DNA of 64,000 nt from Tenebrio molitor (lineage: Eukaryota; Arthropoda; Insecta; Coleoptera; Tenebrionidae). The stretch's first letter is position 1; each line of letters begins with the position of its first letter. The notes under the pieces are model-generated. The model saw nothing but the letters and a program-made list of their open reading frames with translations. It ran no database searches and was not told where the DNA came from. A program made the position numbers and the translations under genes. The stretch covers positions 22,630,001 to 22,694,000 of the forward strand of contig NC_091047.1 of the NCBI RefSeq assembly GCF_963966145.1. Reading direction: 5' to 3'. Positions 1 through 11,948 of the stretch are shown piece by piece.

Positions 1-2
1 CA

Positions 3-245
3 GGCAGCGTTATAAAGAGAAAATGCCTGACTTTGGAGACAAAACAAAGTATTCACCGACCTGGCATAATTCCCGAATTAATGCAAGTAATTACTGATAC
101 CTGCAATTTAATTGATGTCCCAACTTTGCAAAGGTCATTTGAAAACATGAAGCAAAGAATAACATTACGATTGGAAGCTGAAGGCAGACATTTCGAACAA
201 ATGTTCGAGGAGCTCCAATCGTATTCTTTACAAGAACTAGAGTAA
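3..245 (+). CDS. C-terminal fragment of a mariner/IS630-like insect transposase
   Basis: An open frame runs from the left edge to a TAA at 243-245, so only the C-terminal end of the protein is in the window; no real start codon is visible. The residues (HRPGIIPELMQVITDTCNLI followed by a short basic helix and EGRHFEQ) fit the conserved tail of a large insect DDE transposase group, where a proline/leucine helix is followed by EAEGGHFEHL-like residues after the catalytic core. That family cuts and pastes DNA at TA sites. A diverged copy of the same tail lies on the minus strand at about 20714-20890. Family placement is from memory of the motif and the fragment may be part of a dead element. Confidence 0.6.
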   Translation, partial: GSVIKRKCLTLETKQSIHRPGIIPELMQVITDTCNLIDVPTLQRSFENMKQRITLRLEAEGRHFEQMFEELQSYSLQELE

Positions 246-1021
246 ATACTCTAGTATCCTCATGTACCTAGAACCCTTTTGTACAATCTTTGAGCTAGTT
301 AGTAATAAAAATGAACTTCATCCTGGAAACAATATTTGTTCGTTGATGTCATTGATCAATTTTATATTTACCAAAATTCTATTATATTGTAGTTATTTAC
401 GGTGTAGCTTTTTGTCTTTTTAACTTCAGATAGAGGACAATTCAGAGGCCCTTACTTTCGATCATAGAGTTTCGATTTATGCGGCCTGCTCACCGTTGAA
501 TAAAGGTGCGGGAGTTTTAAATCTCATCGTTTCATTGCACTAGGTGAGGAAATTCTTGCTTGAAAATTCTCAAAAGTATGACTCCCTAGTTCAATATTAG
601 ATACGTATTATTAGTAAATAATATTTTCATTGTAAAAAGAAGCAGATTTTGAATTAACTTAGTTTCAAAACACTACACTAATGAATTGTTATTGTTACAG
701 ATATCTTTTATAAACATCATATTGTTCAATTTATAAATTGATCTGATAGAGAAAAGTAAGAAGATAATGGTACATTATCCAACGAGGGTATAATGATGGA
801 TATTACTCGCTACTAAAATACGGTATTTTTTACGGCGTACAAATTTCACATTTTCATTATCACAATTTATTTACTGCTTCTATTTTAATTAAAAATTTAC
901 ACATGTTGGCGAACTACGACGTTACGAAATAATTATGACATGAATATTGCACTGTATTGCAAATGCATAATGTATGCAATAATTTACAAATGCAATTTTG
1001 CGATTGGTCATAACCCGTAGT

Positions 1022-1059
1022 TGTTCATTATCGTTACTCACGGGCGTGGGTAATGAACA
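1022..1059. repeat. Small hairpin, TGTTCATTA stem
   Basis: TGTTCATTA pairs with TAATGAACA, and an inner TTACTCACG pairs with CGTGGGTAA around a central GG. The stem is nearly continuous. It may be a degenerate MITE or a structural repeat. Confidence 0.55.
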
Positions 1060-1504
1060 GTATTACGTGACACTAGATGCATATTTATAATAGATGTATT
1101 ATTTAGTAGAATTCCTAAGAAATTAAATAACTATTTGTTTGCTACATTAGTCTAAAGAAATACTTAAATAGGTAATCATAATGTTCGTTTTAATTTTATT
1201 TTGAATTTAACAGAAACACAAAATTTAGAATTGTTTTCGTAATAAAAAAATTATATTTAAAATTATATTGCTATTTTGACGGTGAAGTTAAAAATTCAAA
1301 GACACAACCAGATTAGATAACTATTCATCACCAAAAAATTTGAGTAAAAGGCTTTTTGATTGTGTGTAATTTCCTAATTTTCCGTACGTAATATTCATAT
1401 ACCGGGTGTTATAGAAGTCCACGTAATAAATTTAACCGCCAGTAGGACTCGTTATATGTAGTTATTTATGTGACGCGCTTAGTAAATTAATCTTTACGGG
1501 CGCG

Positions 1505-1553
1505 CTGGCACTTGCGGGACGAGTGACGTAAGGAACGAGTCTCCATAAGCCAG
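1505..1553. repeat. Hairpin with CGAG-flanked loop
   Basis: CTGGC pairs with GCCAG and GGGAC pairs imperfectly with GTCTCC; the loop reads GAGTGACGTAAGGAACGA. The loop resembles that of many other hairpins in this window (see findings). Confidence 0.5.
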
Positions 1554-2025
1554 TAAGCCTTTAAATTTCGTTTTTTAATTGTTATTTATGTTTATAAAAA
1601 TGTTATAATGAAAGGCGGTGGGGCAATTATACCTACGTCGTCATGGTGTTGAGATAAACAACAAAAATACTGTCAGGAGTTTTGTGAAATTTGTTGCAAA
1701 TAGAAAGAAAAGAAAGAATGGCTAATAAGAGCAAACCTAACGCATCGATTGTCATTTCGACTGAACATACAATTCAATTTTCAAAATTAGTATTGGAAGA
1801 TTCTGCAGATCACTAGAAAACAAATTGCTTATTTAATACTACAAATTTGTCTCGAAATAATATTTGCATTTGCTGAAAACTGATCATTTTCCTTGAAAAA
1901 AAAAAATTAAACCCTTTAGATGCCTTAAAACCGCTTCAATCAATAATTTGTGGTCAACTTTAACAAGCTTAACAAGTAATGAATGTAGAACCAAACCAAA
2001 TCAATGAATTGAAAACCAAAGCGTA

Positions 2026-2131
2026 CAGTGTGTCGCACTTACACTGCATACAGTCCGATATTTTCGTTATCTGCATGAGTAGCGATTTGAATTTTTATAC
2101 ACGCGTAGAACTTCGTAGCTGCGACACACTG
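2026..2131. mobile_element. 106-bp MITE, TA flanks
   Basis: The termini are CAGTGTGTCGCA and its reverse complement TGCGACACACTG, each directly flanked by TA (2024-2025 and 2132-2133). That is the footprint of a TA-targeting (Tc1/mariner-type) non-autonomous element. No coding capacity. Confidence 0.75.
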
Positions 2132-4107
2132 TATATTCACAATATTTAATAATATATTCTATATTGTCAAAATTTTTGTTGAAATTAAGAGCGAAAAAAG
2201 TTTAATAATGTTAAGTTTTCCCTAACGTGAACTTATTTTTGTTTTTATGATTTATTCCATTTTTATTGAAACTAGACCCTAGCTGCTGTACCCATCTGTT
2301 ACATCTCAGCGATCAGGATCAAATGCCGAATGCAAATTAACAGGAATACGTAAATAAGCATAATTTATTAAATGTTAACGACAACTGGTTTAATTACAGC
2401 TTAGGAAGCAAACTATGCATGTAATAAGTCCAACTGGTGATTATTTGCTTTAGAGTATAATGAAATATTTATGAATGAAACTGTAAAACTTGCTAGGTTC
2501 AAAGACGACAAGGAATCCGTCGCAAATCGTGCAAGTTCTGCCGAAGAAAACAGCAAACTTGAAGTCTTTCATGTTCTCCATTTAAATAAAATTAAAAATT
2601 AATGTGAGCCACCCATCACAACCGAGATATTTGGTTAGGCACCCGAGCCACACCCATCGTTTTCTCCGATGACAGCTACGCACACAAGGGAAAATCAAAC
2701 ACCATTTGTGGATATTTACAATATTCGAAACCCTTGTGCCGCACAAATACCCCCTGAGCCTTCCTAATCTGCTTTCGTATGTTTAAAAGGGTTGAATAAT
2801 TAAATATTATTCACGGCACTATCCGAGTTGTAGGAATTCCTGTCGGAATTAAATCAAGCAACCTCCCAGGCATCGAAATTGTTTCGGCTTAATTAAAAAA
2901 CAGACTCCAGAGGAATTCATAATAAAACTGGAAAATAATTAATTTAAGAATGTAAAAAGGTACGTTTAGTAGTTCTTAAACGAAACATTTCCGGTTTTGG
3001 AAGTTAGACGAAGCAAGGTTCGGTGGGCACTGTGCCAACAAACTCTGACACAACTAATGTAACATAATTAATATAACCGGCAACATTATCGCAACTTAAC
3101 ATTAGACAATTTCACGCCAGAAGAGTCCGAGCTTCTTTTATTTATTGCATTCCATCGCCGAGAGGAAATGAACATAAGATTGCTGTTCCAAGCGCTAATG
3201 AAGCTTTTATTTTGTATTCCTGTTAATTTAACACCTGCATATGTAAACTTCCACCAACATGCTGCGCGGCATTGGATTCCGTTCCTTCCTTTCTTCTTGT
3301 TGGGCACGGAGCGCCATAAATGAATGAAAATTGATTCTTGTAAAAGCAATTTTTCTCGGTGGAAATCCGAGAATGCGGCAGGAGTTTCTGGATCTTATTG
3401 TCTGCAGTGCGACGCGGTTTATAAGTCGACTTTATGGTGAATGAAATCGTCATAAAAGATAATAAGAATCCTCTGGATTGTCGTTTATTGGTAATAATTG
3501 GATTCAATTATGGGACTGGTTTGCTGAGAAATTGCACCAGATGAAATACGGTCGGATACGTCGGTAAACACATTTTATTGCTGCATTTTTAAATTTCAAA
3601 TTTCTTTCCGCTTTATGGCGAATTCCTCAAAGTCCCAAAAATTTATGATACGTTACTCACCTTGAACATTACCTACAAACAAAACCATTAGAGCACACCC
3701 AGAGAGGAAAAAATGGTTTCAAAACTTTTCAGAAATCCTTTCCAAACGAACTTCCATTAGCATTAAATAAATAACCAATTAATTAATCGTTTTTCGAGCT
3801 CAAAAACAATTTGTTCTTTTACGTCGCCGACAATCTGCATCATTTCCGATGCAAAGAATCCGTTGTCATTAAGTCATAATTAAACCATAGAAACCGAACC
3901 GTGGACACGGCGACACCTAGAGACGACACTTATGTCTAGAGCAGTGGCTACCACAAGTTTAAATCTAGAGGATCGGCTAGGTCGTTGTTAAAATATTAAA
4001 TATCATTAAGAGTAGAAGTGAATCTTTTTTGTGGTGAGCCCAGAGATTGAAGACCGAAACGATGTCGAGGTCTGCAATTGGGCCAAGCACAAAAAGACGC
4101 TTCTATC
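2132..4107. other. Unique-looking non-coding sequence
   Basis: About 2 kb of higher-complexity sequence without inverted repeats or recognisable protein fragments. Minus-strand frames around 3086-3507 overlap one another and have no family features, so I do not call them. It could be intronic or cis-regulatory. Confidence 0.4.
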
Positions 4108-4428
4108 GGGCCTTCAAATAAATATATATTTAGAGTAGGCGTAGGCGACATTCTAATTCTGTTAACAGTGTAAAGTAATTTTTGTAGGTAATCAATTATT
4201 CTCCGGAGTTACACAGGTTACATAGTAAGCTTTTTCCCAATTTCATATTGTCATATTCCGTGGAGGGGGAATAGGGAGAATGCACTACAAAAATTAAAAA
4301 TATTTTCTAACCTAATTTTATTTCGTTAAAATGTCAGACGTTTCTTGTGTCATTTTCTACGCTGGAAAAATGTTGCAAACAATTGAATTTCCATAGGTTG
4401 CTCTAAATATAAATTTATTTGAAGGCCC
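4108..4428. mobile_element. MITE, CCTTCAAATAAAT family, copy 1
   Basis: The left end GGGCCTTCAAATAAAT and right end ATTTATTTGAAGGCCC are inverted repeats that continue inward through TATATTTAGAG versus CTCTAAATATA. Related copies lie at 16436-16627 and 33923-34030. Non-coding. Confidence 0.75.
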
Positions 4429-6726
4429 TTTACTTCATTGAACAATAATAATCACATAGGGACATAGCCTATTCACATATCAAAGATTCCCCACTTGTTC
4501 ACTTATGTTCACCAACACCGCAATTTGAGGCGAAAACACACGTGGCAACACCGCATATCTTGATCTAATTCCTACAGTTCTAACGATGGTTTTATTTTAT
4601 TTTTATTTGAAAACTTCTTTGTGTTATTGATCCTTTTCAAGCCAAATTCTGCCGACTCACCCTGTACCTACAATTATTGACCCATCACGTCAATATACCG
4701 GACGTTCCGGATTTGTACAGAAATGTTCGTCTAACCGTCGCTCCACGCTTCAATCCGACTGTTAGCTCCGCTGCCATCAATTTCGAAAAAGCATGTGCCT
4801 GGGGTTGTCGCCGTCCACGCGCCCCCATCGCAAAATTATCTATCTGACCAAGAGGGCTGCGACCATCGGATTACGAGATATTTAGTGCAGAATTATGGTC
4901 ATCCGCTATCATTTTGCGGCCGGCTACGAACATTACAGTTTAATTTACGGTACGTCCCCGTATTTACAGGTCGATTAATCCATTAAAAATTAATAAACGC
5001 TCACATTACGGCACAATTACCCAATAGAATCGATCGACGCTCATGTAGATCGATCCGCTCTCGTGTGGAGATGTGGTGTAATTTTAAAGGGGCGGTTCAT
5101 CCTTTCTTTTCTTGTGGGTTAAGGTGGAACACTTCCTCTGTTCTAGCCGCTCGTGTTGGCTTTTTAATATTATCTCTCGCCGGAATCTACGCTAACCTGT
5201 TTTTGTTAAATCGTATAAATCACCCATGTGAAACAGAAAGGGGTGACGGTGAGAAAACACGACACAATATGAGGTCTTTGTGAAGAAATGCAATTTCACA
5301 GGATCGAATTGAACCTGTGGAGAGTCGGGACCATAAATCTAACATGGAAATTCTTACTCATCAACTCGGAAAATTATTATTCCGCACGTAGGACAACGGA
5401 TGTGATTCTTTTCCAAGCAAGAGTGAATCTGGAGATAAATTTTCCAAAATCCCGCCATCACGTCATTGATATATCGACGGTTGCACGGAAGGCGTTTCGT
5501 CCTAATCCGTATTATCTTCGGGACATGACGCGACAATAACACGAAATTTATAAGCTCGAATGGGATTTGAATATTAAATCCGGTGCGATTCGAGCGCTGT
5601 GTCACCTGGTCAACCTTCTATGTCTTTGGCGGGGCTTATTTATTGTTGTAAAGTTGGTGGAGAGAACGCGAGTGGCGCTGTAAATTTATAAGTTAATTTT
5701 ATCGTCGGCCGTTTTTTCTGTGCATTATTTGTACGATAATAATGGCGATATATTTTATGCAAATCAGTTTTCCGGACGCTATTACAGGTCACGGGCTTTC
5801 TTACAGGTCTCGCAGTTACTCACACCTACGCGCGGCTAAAGAATTTTTTAGCACATTTTCAAGTAGACCTGCAAGATAAACGAGGTGATATAAGGCTTCT
5901 ACCTAACCGTTTATGGACGGCGGTGGAGGTTATAAGTGTAAACACTAGCGAAGCTTTTCGTTTAAATAATTTTCAACCAACAGATTTAGGAACATGTCTT
6001 AATCGGTGTCAATCGCAGTTGTTAAAAGGTAAAGATAATTACGTCAGACGTATACACTTTTTTGAAGTTTTTTTGACTGGTCAGGTTTAAACTAAACAAA
6101 GCCTGTCTAGATTTCCAGGATCATTAATTATCGTGACATGCTCAAGCAAATGTGGTTTATAAGATTTTGTTTTCGCTACCAGCGATATTCAACAAGGCGT
6201 AGGAAGGTTTTGTCAAAACACATTTTGGTGATTTAATAATCACTACACACCACAGGATTTGCAGGATTATGGAGTCATTTACTTTAAAAACCATTATTTT
6301 GTATAAAGTTTAATTACTACATAATTACAACATTGTCTACTGTTCTGAAAATGAAATATTTGTTGACGAAGAACATAAAACGACTAATAGAGCATCCTGT
6401 TTTCTTCTGTTAATAAGAAAAAAAAAAACCCACTTGAAACATTGAACAAGATACTGAATTTCTTTGCAAAAACTAACAAGAAAATATAGAACTTGACGTG
6501 CAGTCATCTTCAAATAAATCTGGGACAATTGTTGCAACCTCGGTTGTAACGTAACTCTCAATTTCACTTGTTCATATACGAGTAAATCAGCCACAACTTC
6601 TTTTTTGGGTTTTAAATGTGACTTCAAGCAGTTAATTAATTGACATTTTATTAAAAAAAAATAATAAAATTCTGTTTATGGATTTAAATGTCAAAATATT
6701 GAATTCTCTCATCAAATATACTCGTG
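4429..6726. other. Unique-looking non-coding sequence
   Basis: Moderate-GC, repeat-poor sequence, densest between about 4600 and 5800. The short frames at 4795-5605 overlap on both strands and carry no motif I know. This is the longest TE-free stretch in the left third and a candidate for conserved regulatory elements or introns. Confidence 0.4.
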
Positions 6727-6839
6727 ATATGATTAATAATCGATGGTATGACTCGTGAAACCGGAACAGCACATTCAACGAGTCAGTAGGACGAGTCGGT
6801 TTCACTCATAGATATCATCGACGATAATAATCATACCAC
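6727..6839. repeat. Hairpin with GACGAG/CGAGTC core
   Basis: Outer and inner inverted words (TATGACTCGTGAAACCG against CGGTTTCACTCATA) surround a core containing CGAGTCAGTAGGACGAG. Imperfect stem, non-coding. Confidence 0.5.
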
Positions 6840-7380
6840 TTGTTAAATTATAGCTGAAAATATACTAAGTGATAGCTTTATGTCCTCGTTAATTTTTTTA
6901 TACTTGTTATAATTTGTGTCAAAATCTAGATAACAAATAATTAACAAACGCAAACAGGCATCAATACAATAAACAACAATTCTACTAGACATTCCGTATT
7001 GATATTTTAAATGAAATAACCATTCATTATTAAGTTTCATGTGCTTCCTAAAGTCCCTGTATTTAATATATTTTAAATTATTTAAACAATCGTGTAGAAG
7101 CAAATAATAAATGCAATAACTACAAAAATTAAATAAGTGATTTTTTGATACATTTTGTCACCTTGTATGCATTTTGATTGACTATCGAAAAAAATGTATA
7201 AAGTTGCAGTTGGTAGAAATAAGTTCTTTGTTTAAATCTAGTTCAATGCCAATGGACAAGAAGCCCAACTGACATCAGATGTTATTCAAAACAATCACAA
7301 AAGCGATAACGCGTAAAAGAAAATCCATATGATTGTGTTGAAAATGGTTTTCAATGAGGAAAATGGGTTCAGTATAGTAA
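6840..7380. other. AT-rich spacer, no gene seen
   Basis: A minus-strand frame at 6843-7103 is simply low-complexity AT-rich sequence. No repeats identified. Confidence 0.5.
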
Positions 7381-7621
7381 TTTATTTGATGAGTTTGTGT
7401 GTAAATTGGGCCTTTTTTGGCCCGCGTGGGCCATTTTAAAACGCGAGTGAAACGAACGAGTTGAATACAACGTTTTTTTGTTCGACGAGCCCTTTAAAGG
7501 CTCCAAATCGCTTAAAACCTTTAAAATTAGCTTGACGTTTCGTTTTGACAAGTTGTGACATTTATCAAAATCCGTTCACATAGGAGAAAATTCCCAAATT
7601 CTGACAGTGTCGAACAAAAAA
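7381..7621 (+). repeat. Dispersed hairpin repeat family A, copy 1
   Basis: It begins near TTTATTTGATGAGTTTGTG, continues TAAATTGGGCC, then a GGGCCA...AAAACGCGAGTGAAACGA core, and ends CTGACAGTGTCGAACAAAAA. Five copies of this family lie in the window (also 8603, 8921, 37269 and 45235), all in the same orientation. No protein domain is recognised in any frame. It may be a SINE-like or MITE-derived repeat. Confidence 0.8.
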
Positions 7622-7771
7622 TATTTTATTATCCACAATCACCTTATAATTGAAGTTTTATCCACACTTATGAATCGTCTGAAGTACCACTTTATCCACT
7701 AGTAGAATAATGAAATTACTTTACTTCACTAGTGGAATAATGAAAAATACAATCTTAAATCAATCACTTCC

Positions 7772-7927
7772 TCATTTATTGTCATTACCTCCCCGTTTTT
7801 CTTTCCATTCATTAAATTCAGAAAATACTTTTTCATAATGTTCCCTGGACTTCGCAGGCAATAATTGGAGAGTTGCTTCTTCAGCTTCCTCAAGGATTGT
7901 CTCAGGAACAGAATAACTTTCTTGCAT
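7772..7927 (-). CDS. N-terminal fragment like a Crypton/DUF3504-type tyrosine recombinase
   Basis: An ATG at 7927 opens a 51-residue frame ending TGA at 7772-7774: a start with VPETILEEAEEATLQLLPAK, then SREHYEKVFSEFNEWKEKRGG. The pattern ILxxAxxATLxLLPxKSRxxYExxFxxFxxWxxxxG is what I remember for the N-terminal (SAM-like, core-binding) part of Crypton-derived DUF3504 recombinases and their domesticated descendants in insects. Such proteins are several hundred residues long, so this is only the first part. The codons for RGG contain GGAG|GTAATG, a plausible splice donor, so the frame may be exon 1 of a spliced gene rather than a truncated relic. The frame offset from the longer minus-strand ORF is deliberate: only this frame shows the motif. 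I do not see the catalytic R-H-R-Y part downstream. Confidence 0.45.
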   Translation of the reverse strand: MQESYSVPETILEEAEEATLQLLPAKSREHYEKVFSEFNEWKEKRGGNDNK

Positions 7928-8350
7928 TTTTCACCAATTTTTACAAATGGAGTCGATAAACAATCGAAAATAAATATCAACCATTCAACACCTCCCGATA
8001 TGTTTTTAATTAATTTCAATGATTTGTGAGGTGACAGCCGCTGTCAGAGCGAAATGTCAAATCATTTTTTGATAAAATCAGGTGAAATTCCGGCGATTCT
8101 GATTCTAAGTGAGTGTGATTGTGGTTAAAGCGTTGTATGTATTGCATTCGTGTTTTAGTCGCGTTTTATGCACTAAAAAAAATTAAACGCTCGACTATCG
8201 TCTCGCGTATAAACATTCTTGCGTGGATAAAACGCTATCTTAAACACTTATACAATAAATAACTATTACAAAACCACCTTGGATACATTATTCAATGTTT
8301 CCATTTATAAAGGACAAAGAGAAGTTTGTAAAAAAATTATTTCACCATAA
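7928..8350. promoter_or_regulatory. Upstream region of the recombinase-like fragment, with TGACAG dyad
   Basis: No coding frame. About 105 bp upstream of the minus-strand ATG lies TGACAGCCGCTGTCA (8032-8046), a perfect dyad of the TGACAG word recognised by TALE homeodomain proteins. Its role here is inference. Confidence 0.3.
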
Positions 8351-8536
8351 AAAGTAGGCCTTGTAAAGTGGCCAACTCAATCGCGGGGATTGAATCCAAT
8401 TGAAAACATGTGGGACGAGATAAAAAAAAATAAGGTAAGAAACTTATTGATTCCTCGCTTTCGAGATGTTAGAAAGTCGTCATCAGATGGAACAGATATC
8501 TTATCAAATGTTAAGTTTTTTTTTTACATTAATTGA
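8351..8536 (+). pseudogene. Tc1-type transposase C-terminal fragment
   Basis: A 61-residue frame from just after a stop (8348-8350) to TGA at 8534-8536 reads KVGLVKWPTQSRGLNPIENM then WDEIKKNKVRN. This is the conserved third-acid block of Tc1 transposases (WPxxSPDLNPIEnxWdelk), with the catalytic glutamate in NPIEN retained but the SPD words changed to SRG. Everything N-terminal is absent or unrecognisable, and the fragment begins after a stop codon, so it is a dead relic. It lies between copies 1 and 2 of repeat family A. Confidence 0.75.
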
Positions 8537-8602
8537 ATTAAATTAACCCATAAATATTAAAAAGTTACTGTTTTGATGTCGCACTAATTTAGATAATAGT
8601 AT

Positions 8603-8895
8603 TTTATTTAATGAGTTTGTGTGTAAATTGGGCCTTTTTTCTCACAAGTGGGCCATTTTTAAACGCGAGTGAAACGAGCGTTTTAAAGGCCCACGAGTGC
8701 CAAAAAAGACCCAATTTACACACGAATGAGTTGAATACAACATTTTTTTGTTTAACGAGCCTCTTAAAGGCTCCAAATTGCTTAAAATATTTAAAATTAG
8801 CTTGACGTTTCGTTTTGACAAGTTGTGACATCTATCAAAATCCGTTCACACAGGAGAAAATTCACAAATTCTGACAGTGTCGAACAAAAAAAAAA
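8603..8895 (+). repeat. Dispersed hairpin repeat family A, copy 2
   Basis: Full-length-looking copy. The central stem pairs GGGCCATTTTTAAACGC with GCGTTTTAAAGGCCC around GAGTGAAACGA. A second pairing links GTGTGTAAATTGGG with CCCAATTTACACAC. Ends CAGTGTCGAACAAAAA. Confidence 0.8.
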
Positions 8896-8920
8896 ATCTA
8901 TTTAGGTAAAATATGTAGTA

Positions 8921-9052
8921 GTTTGTTTAACGAGTTTGTATGTAAATTGGGCTCTTTATGGCATGAGTGGGCCAGTTGAAAACGCGAGTGAAACGAGCGT
9001 TTTAAAGGCCCATAGGAGAAAATTTTCAAATTCTGACACTGTCGAACAAAAA
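8921..9052 (+). repeat. Dispersed hairpin repeat family A, copy 3, internally deleted
   Basis: It has the family start (TTTAACGAGTTTGT), the GAGTGAAACGAGCG hairpin and the family end (TGTCGAACAAAAAA), but jumps straight from the GGCCCA of the hairpin to AGGAGAAAATT, missing the roughly 160 bp seen in copy 2. It sits 25 bp after copy 2. Confidence 0.75.
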
Positions 9053-11599
9053 ATCTGATTTTTCTGATATTATTATCAATTAGTAGATAAATTTACAATA
9101 ATTATATATGAAGGTTAAAAGAAGGTACGAGTATATATGTATTTCTATAGCCGAGCTGTATTATCTTTACCGAGATGCTATGCAAAGAGTGCGAATTTAT
9201 AATAGTGTGCTCAACCATGGTTCATACATTACTAAATTGTCCACACTAAGCAGTATCTCCGCCCTTATCCAGTACCGGCACCACATCACACCACACTGTG
9301 TGGTTCCACACCGATGCAACGACCCGCCACCCACTTTTTACTTCGTCCGCTGCAGACTCGCTATCTGCCTGATTTACAACAAAAGCAGTCGCCAGCAACT
9401 TTCCGGACTTGTAAAAGTTCTAAATTGGAATCCAAATCCATACAAAACAATCGACGATAATTCCTCGGACTTGTACCGCCACCGGACATTCACAATGCAA
9501 AGGCGGCAAGTACCGGCAGAGCGAGTTATAGGTCAGTAGTTTGGATTACGATCTAACCTCTTCATCTTTAATAATAATAAGAAATCGTTGCGTTGGCGTA
9601 ATGAATGATAAATATGGTACCATAAATGGTACCACTTTACCTTCGGCAACAAAAACAGATACAGTTAAGTCTAACACCGTAGCGATCGACAATTTCACCG
9701 ACGAACTATCGATTTTTGTGGCGAGACGCGGTCAAAGTGGAGAAAAGCGAGAGGAACCACCGGCACCGGCTCCGAGCCAGGTCCTTCAGCAGCCCGATGG
9801 AGGTCAAGAGATTGTCCAAACTGACAGACTGTAAATCAGCTGTACCTTTTAATTCACGCCATTGACCACCAGATATAAAAAGGCTATTTACATTTTTTAC
9901 AAAATTTACAACTACCTGGTTGCCACATCTGTCAACAGCACTCGTCCTTTTTTTTAAACTATTTTGATTCTCTCGCTCTATTTTTCTTATGCTTCACTTT
10001 TATTGTTGTTCGTTCACCTAATTACCCATTAAATAAATACACAAGAAGAACAGAAGAAGACAATTTGCCAAAGGCGACGGCAAATGCTGTAAAAGGAACA
10101 TTTTTAATGAATGGAGTCATCAACACAACAACATTTGAACGTATTGTTGCAAGATTTAAATATATTTTTTCTAAGTTAGAGAAAATGCGATGGAACGAGC
10201 ATCCGAAGATGGTATCACAATAATTGTCTGTCATCCAGTGTAGATGTTGTCATCACCTATTCAAGTCAAATTTGACGGGAGTTTCCGCACGAAACATTCA
10301 CAATCCAGCACTGGCGAAGCATCCAATTTATTTCTTTTGACGACTAGCAAGGACACCATTCGTGGCGAAAAAGGTGAAACATATTGCAGCCAGGTAATTC
10401 CCAGTATTAAAATATTGCCATCATAAAGCACTGTCCGATGTGTCAGGCGAGTACGTGGGTACGGTTTGGCAACAGAACACACTGTAAAATTGATAAATAC
10501 AACGTTATTAAACTAGCAAATGTTATTAAATAATTATAAGGTAATTTTGTAATCTTTGACAAGATCGAGTTAATTATCGCCAAGTTAATAACGGTGTTGT
10601 ATTCATCATAATTTGCGCCAACGTCGGATGATAAATGACAATAAATTCACCTCTACGCCGGAATAAATTATCACAATAAAATTTTCATTGCGCCTTCATA
10701 AAAGTCGCTCGCTAATGGGTAAGTGTGCCGATGTAAATCAACTTTTTGGTCAGCATTGGAAAATTTAATGGACGATAAATTAGGAAAATGCTTTCGGATT
10801 ATTTACAGACTTGCCGGCGGAATGGTATGATGCAAAACCGTTGTTCGGGCATCAATTTTTTTCCCGACAGCAACAAAAGTGAGAATATATTGCGACGTAA
10901 AGCGCAAGGTCAGCCGAATGCAAATTGGAGAATAATCATCGAGAAAGCAAGATTTTAAGCGTAATTGCTGCCAAACTGTCGCATTAAAATCGTGTTCGTT
11001 AGTGCACTTAAACTAGGCACTTCATTAAATGCTCCAGAAGGCATTAAATCATTCCGCAAAAATGCGCGGAGCTTCAATGCGTAATGTGTTAAAAATGAAA
11101 CAAGCTACGTGAAACTTAATACCACATTAACATTCCACAAAGCTCCTCTTATTCTTGTGGTGTATAATATAACGCGCTTAGAAATGTTCTTATTGGACCT
11201 AGCAAGAAAAAAGCTGCGCGGAATTATAAAGAGAGAATGCGGAGCTTGTAATAATATTTAAATTCTTTAACGATCTTCGAGTGGTGAAATTTAAAAGGAT
11301 TGGAGAATAAATTCCTCAGAGCTTTGTAGAACGTTGATCGTTCCGACTTCTGCTCAAATAAAGGCAGGAACAGGAAAATTCGTACGCTGCAGTACGTTGT
11401 ATAGTCAAGGCGGGTTTCCACATACCCACATGATTGGCGCCACTCGACTGGCGCCAGTTTAGTATCATGTTGACTTTCGCAATTGACGCTGTGTTAAATC
11501 CTGTGCCAGTTGAAAACTGCTCGACACTATGAAAATACTAATATTGTTGCCACTAAACCGGGATACTCTTGACGCCAATAATAATTGTATGCAGGAGCG
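9053..11599. other. Non-coding or unassigned sequence with two GC-richer stretches
   Basis: Two consecutive plus-strand open stretches at 9108-9539 and 9541-9834 are separated by a stop and are GC-richer than their surroundings. The second contains a Pro/Ala-rich run (EEPPAPAPSQVLQQPDGG) that could belong to an exon, but I recognise no domain and see no strong splice sites. From 10500 to 11400 the sequence is unique-looking and AT-rich. Two TGGCGCCA palindromes lie at 11435-11442 and 11449-11456. Confidence 0.35.
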
Positions 11600-11948
11600 T
11601 AGTGGAGTCATTTTACGCCAAAAAATTAGGAAAAGGAAAAAAATTACAAGCAATTGTCATCTGCTGTACCAGGCCTTCCAATTAACATGCCAAAAGTTCC
11701 TTAAGATTAACCTTGCGCTAAGGCTGCCATCTTGGAAGATGGCGGCCAATTTCTGGTTTTTTGCTTATTACGCTTAAGCCGTTGCAGATAACAAATTTTA
11801 GCTCCAGAGAATAAATTTAGAACACAACAAAACACACATGGTAACATTTAGGGGGTTTTTACTATTGGAAGGCTTAGCACTAAACTCTACCAAGTCCCTT
11901 GCCTGTAAAATTTTTTTGCCGCGTATTCTCTGAGATGACTCCACTATT
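11600..11948. mobile_element. Degenerate inverted-repeat element containing a Pho/YY1-like dyad
   Basis: AGTGGAGTCAT at 11601 and its complement ATGACTCCACT near 11936-11946 begin two arms that also share TACGCC, AAAAAATT and CCTTCCAAT words in inverted order, with small insertions between them. It looks like an old MITE. An AAGATGGCGGCC dyad lies inside (11722-11747). Confidence 0.4.

Larger units (their letters stand above)
246..2025. other. AT-rich spacer, no gene seen
   Basis: No coding frame is convincing. It holds two small hairpins (1022-1059 and 1505-1553, listed separately) and a lone transposon-end-like word, TATACCGGGTGTT, near 1398-1411 for which I found no inverted partner. Confidence 0.5.

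Noticed and set aside
1398..1411. TATACCGGGTGTT as the left end of a TIR element
   Set aside because: No matching inverted end was found within several kilobases.
9108..9834. Two consecutive plus-strand frames as a gene
   Set aside because: Separated by a stop, no domain, no convincing splice sites; kept only as a note in the spacer entry.
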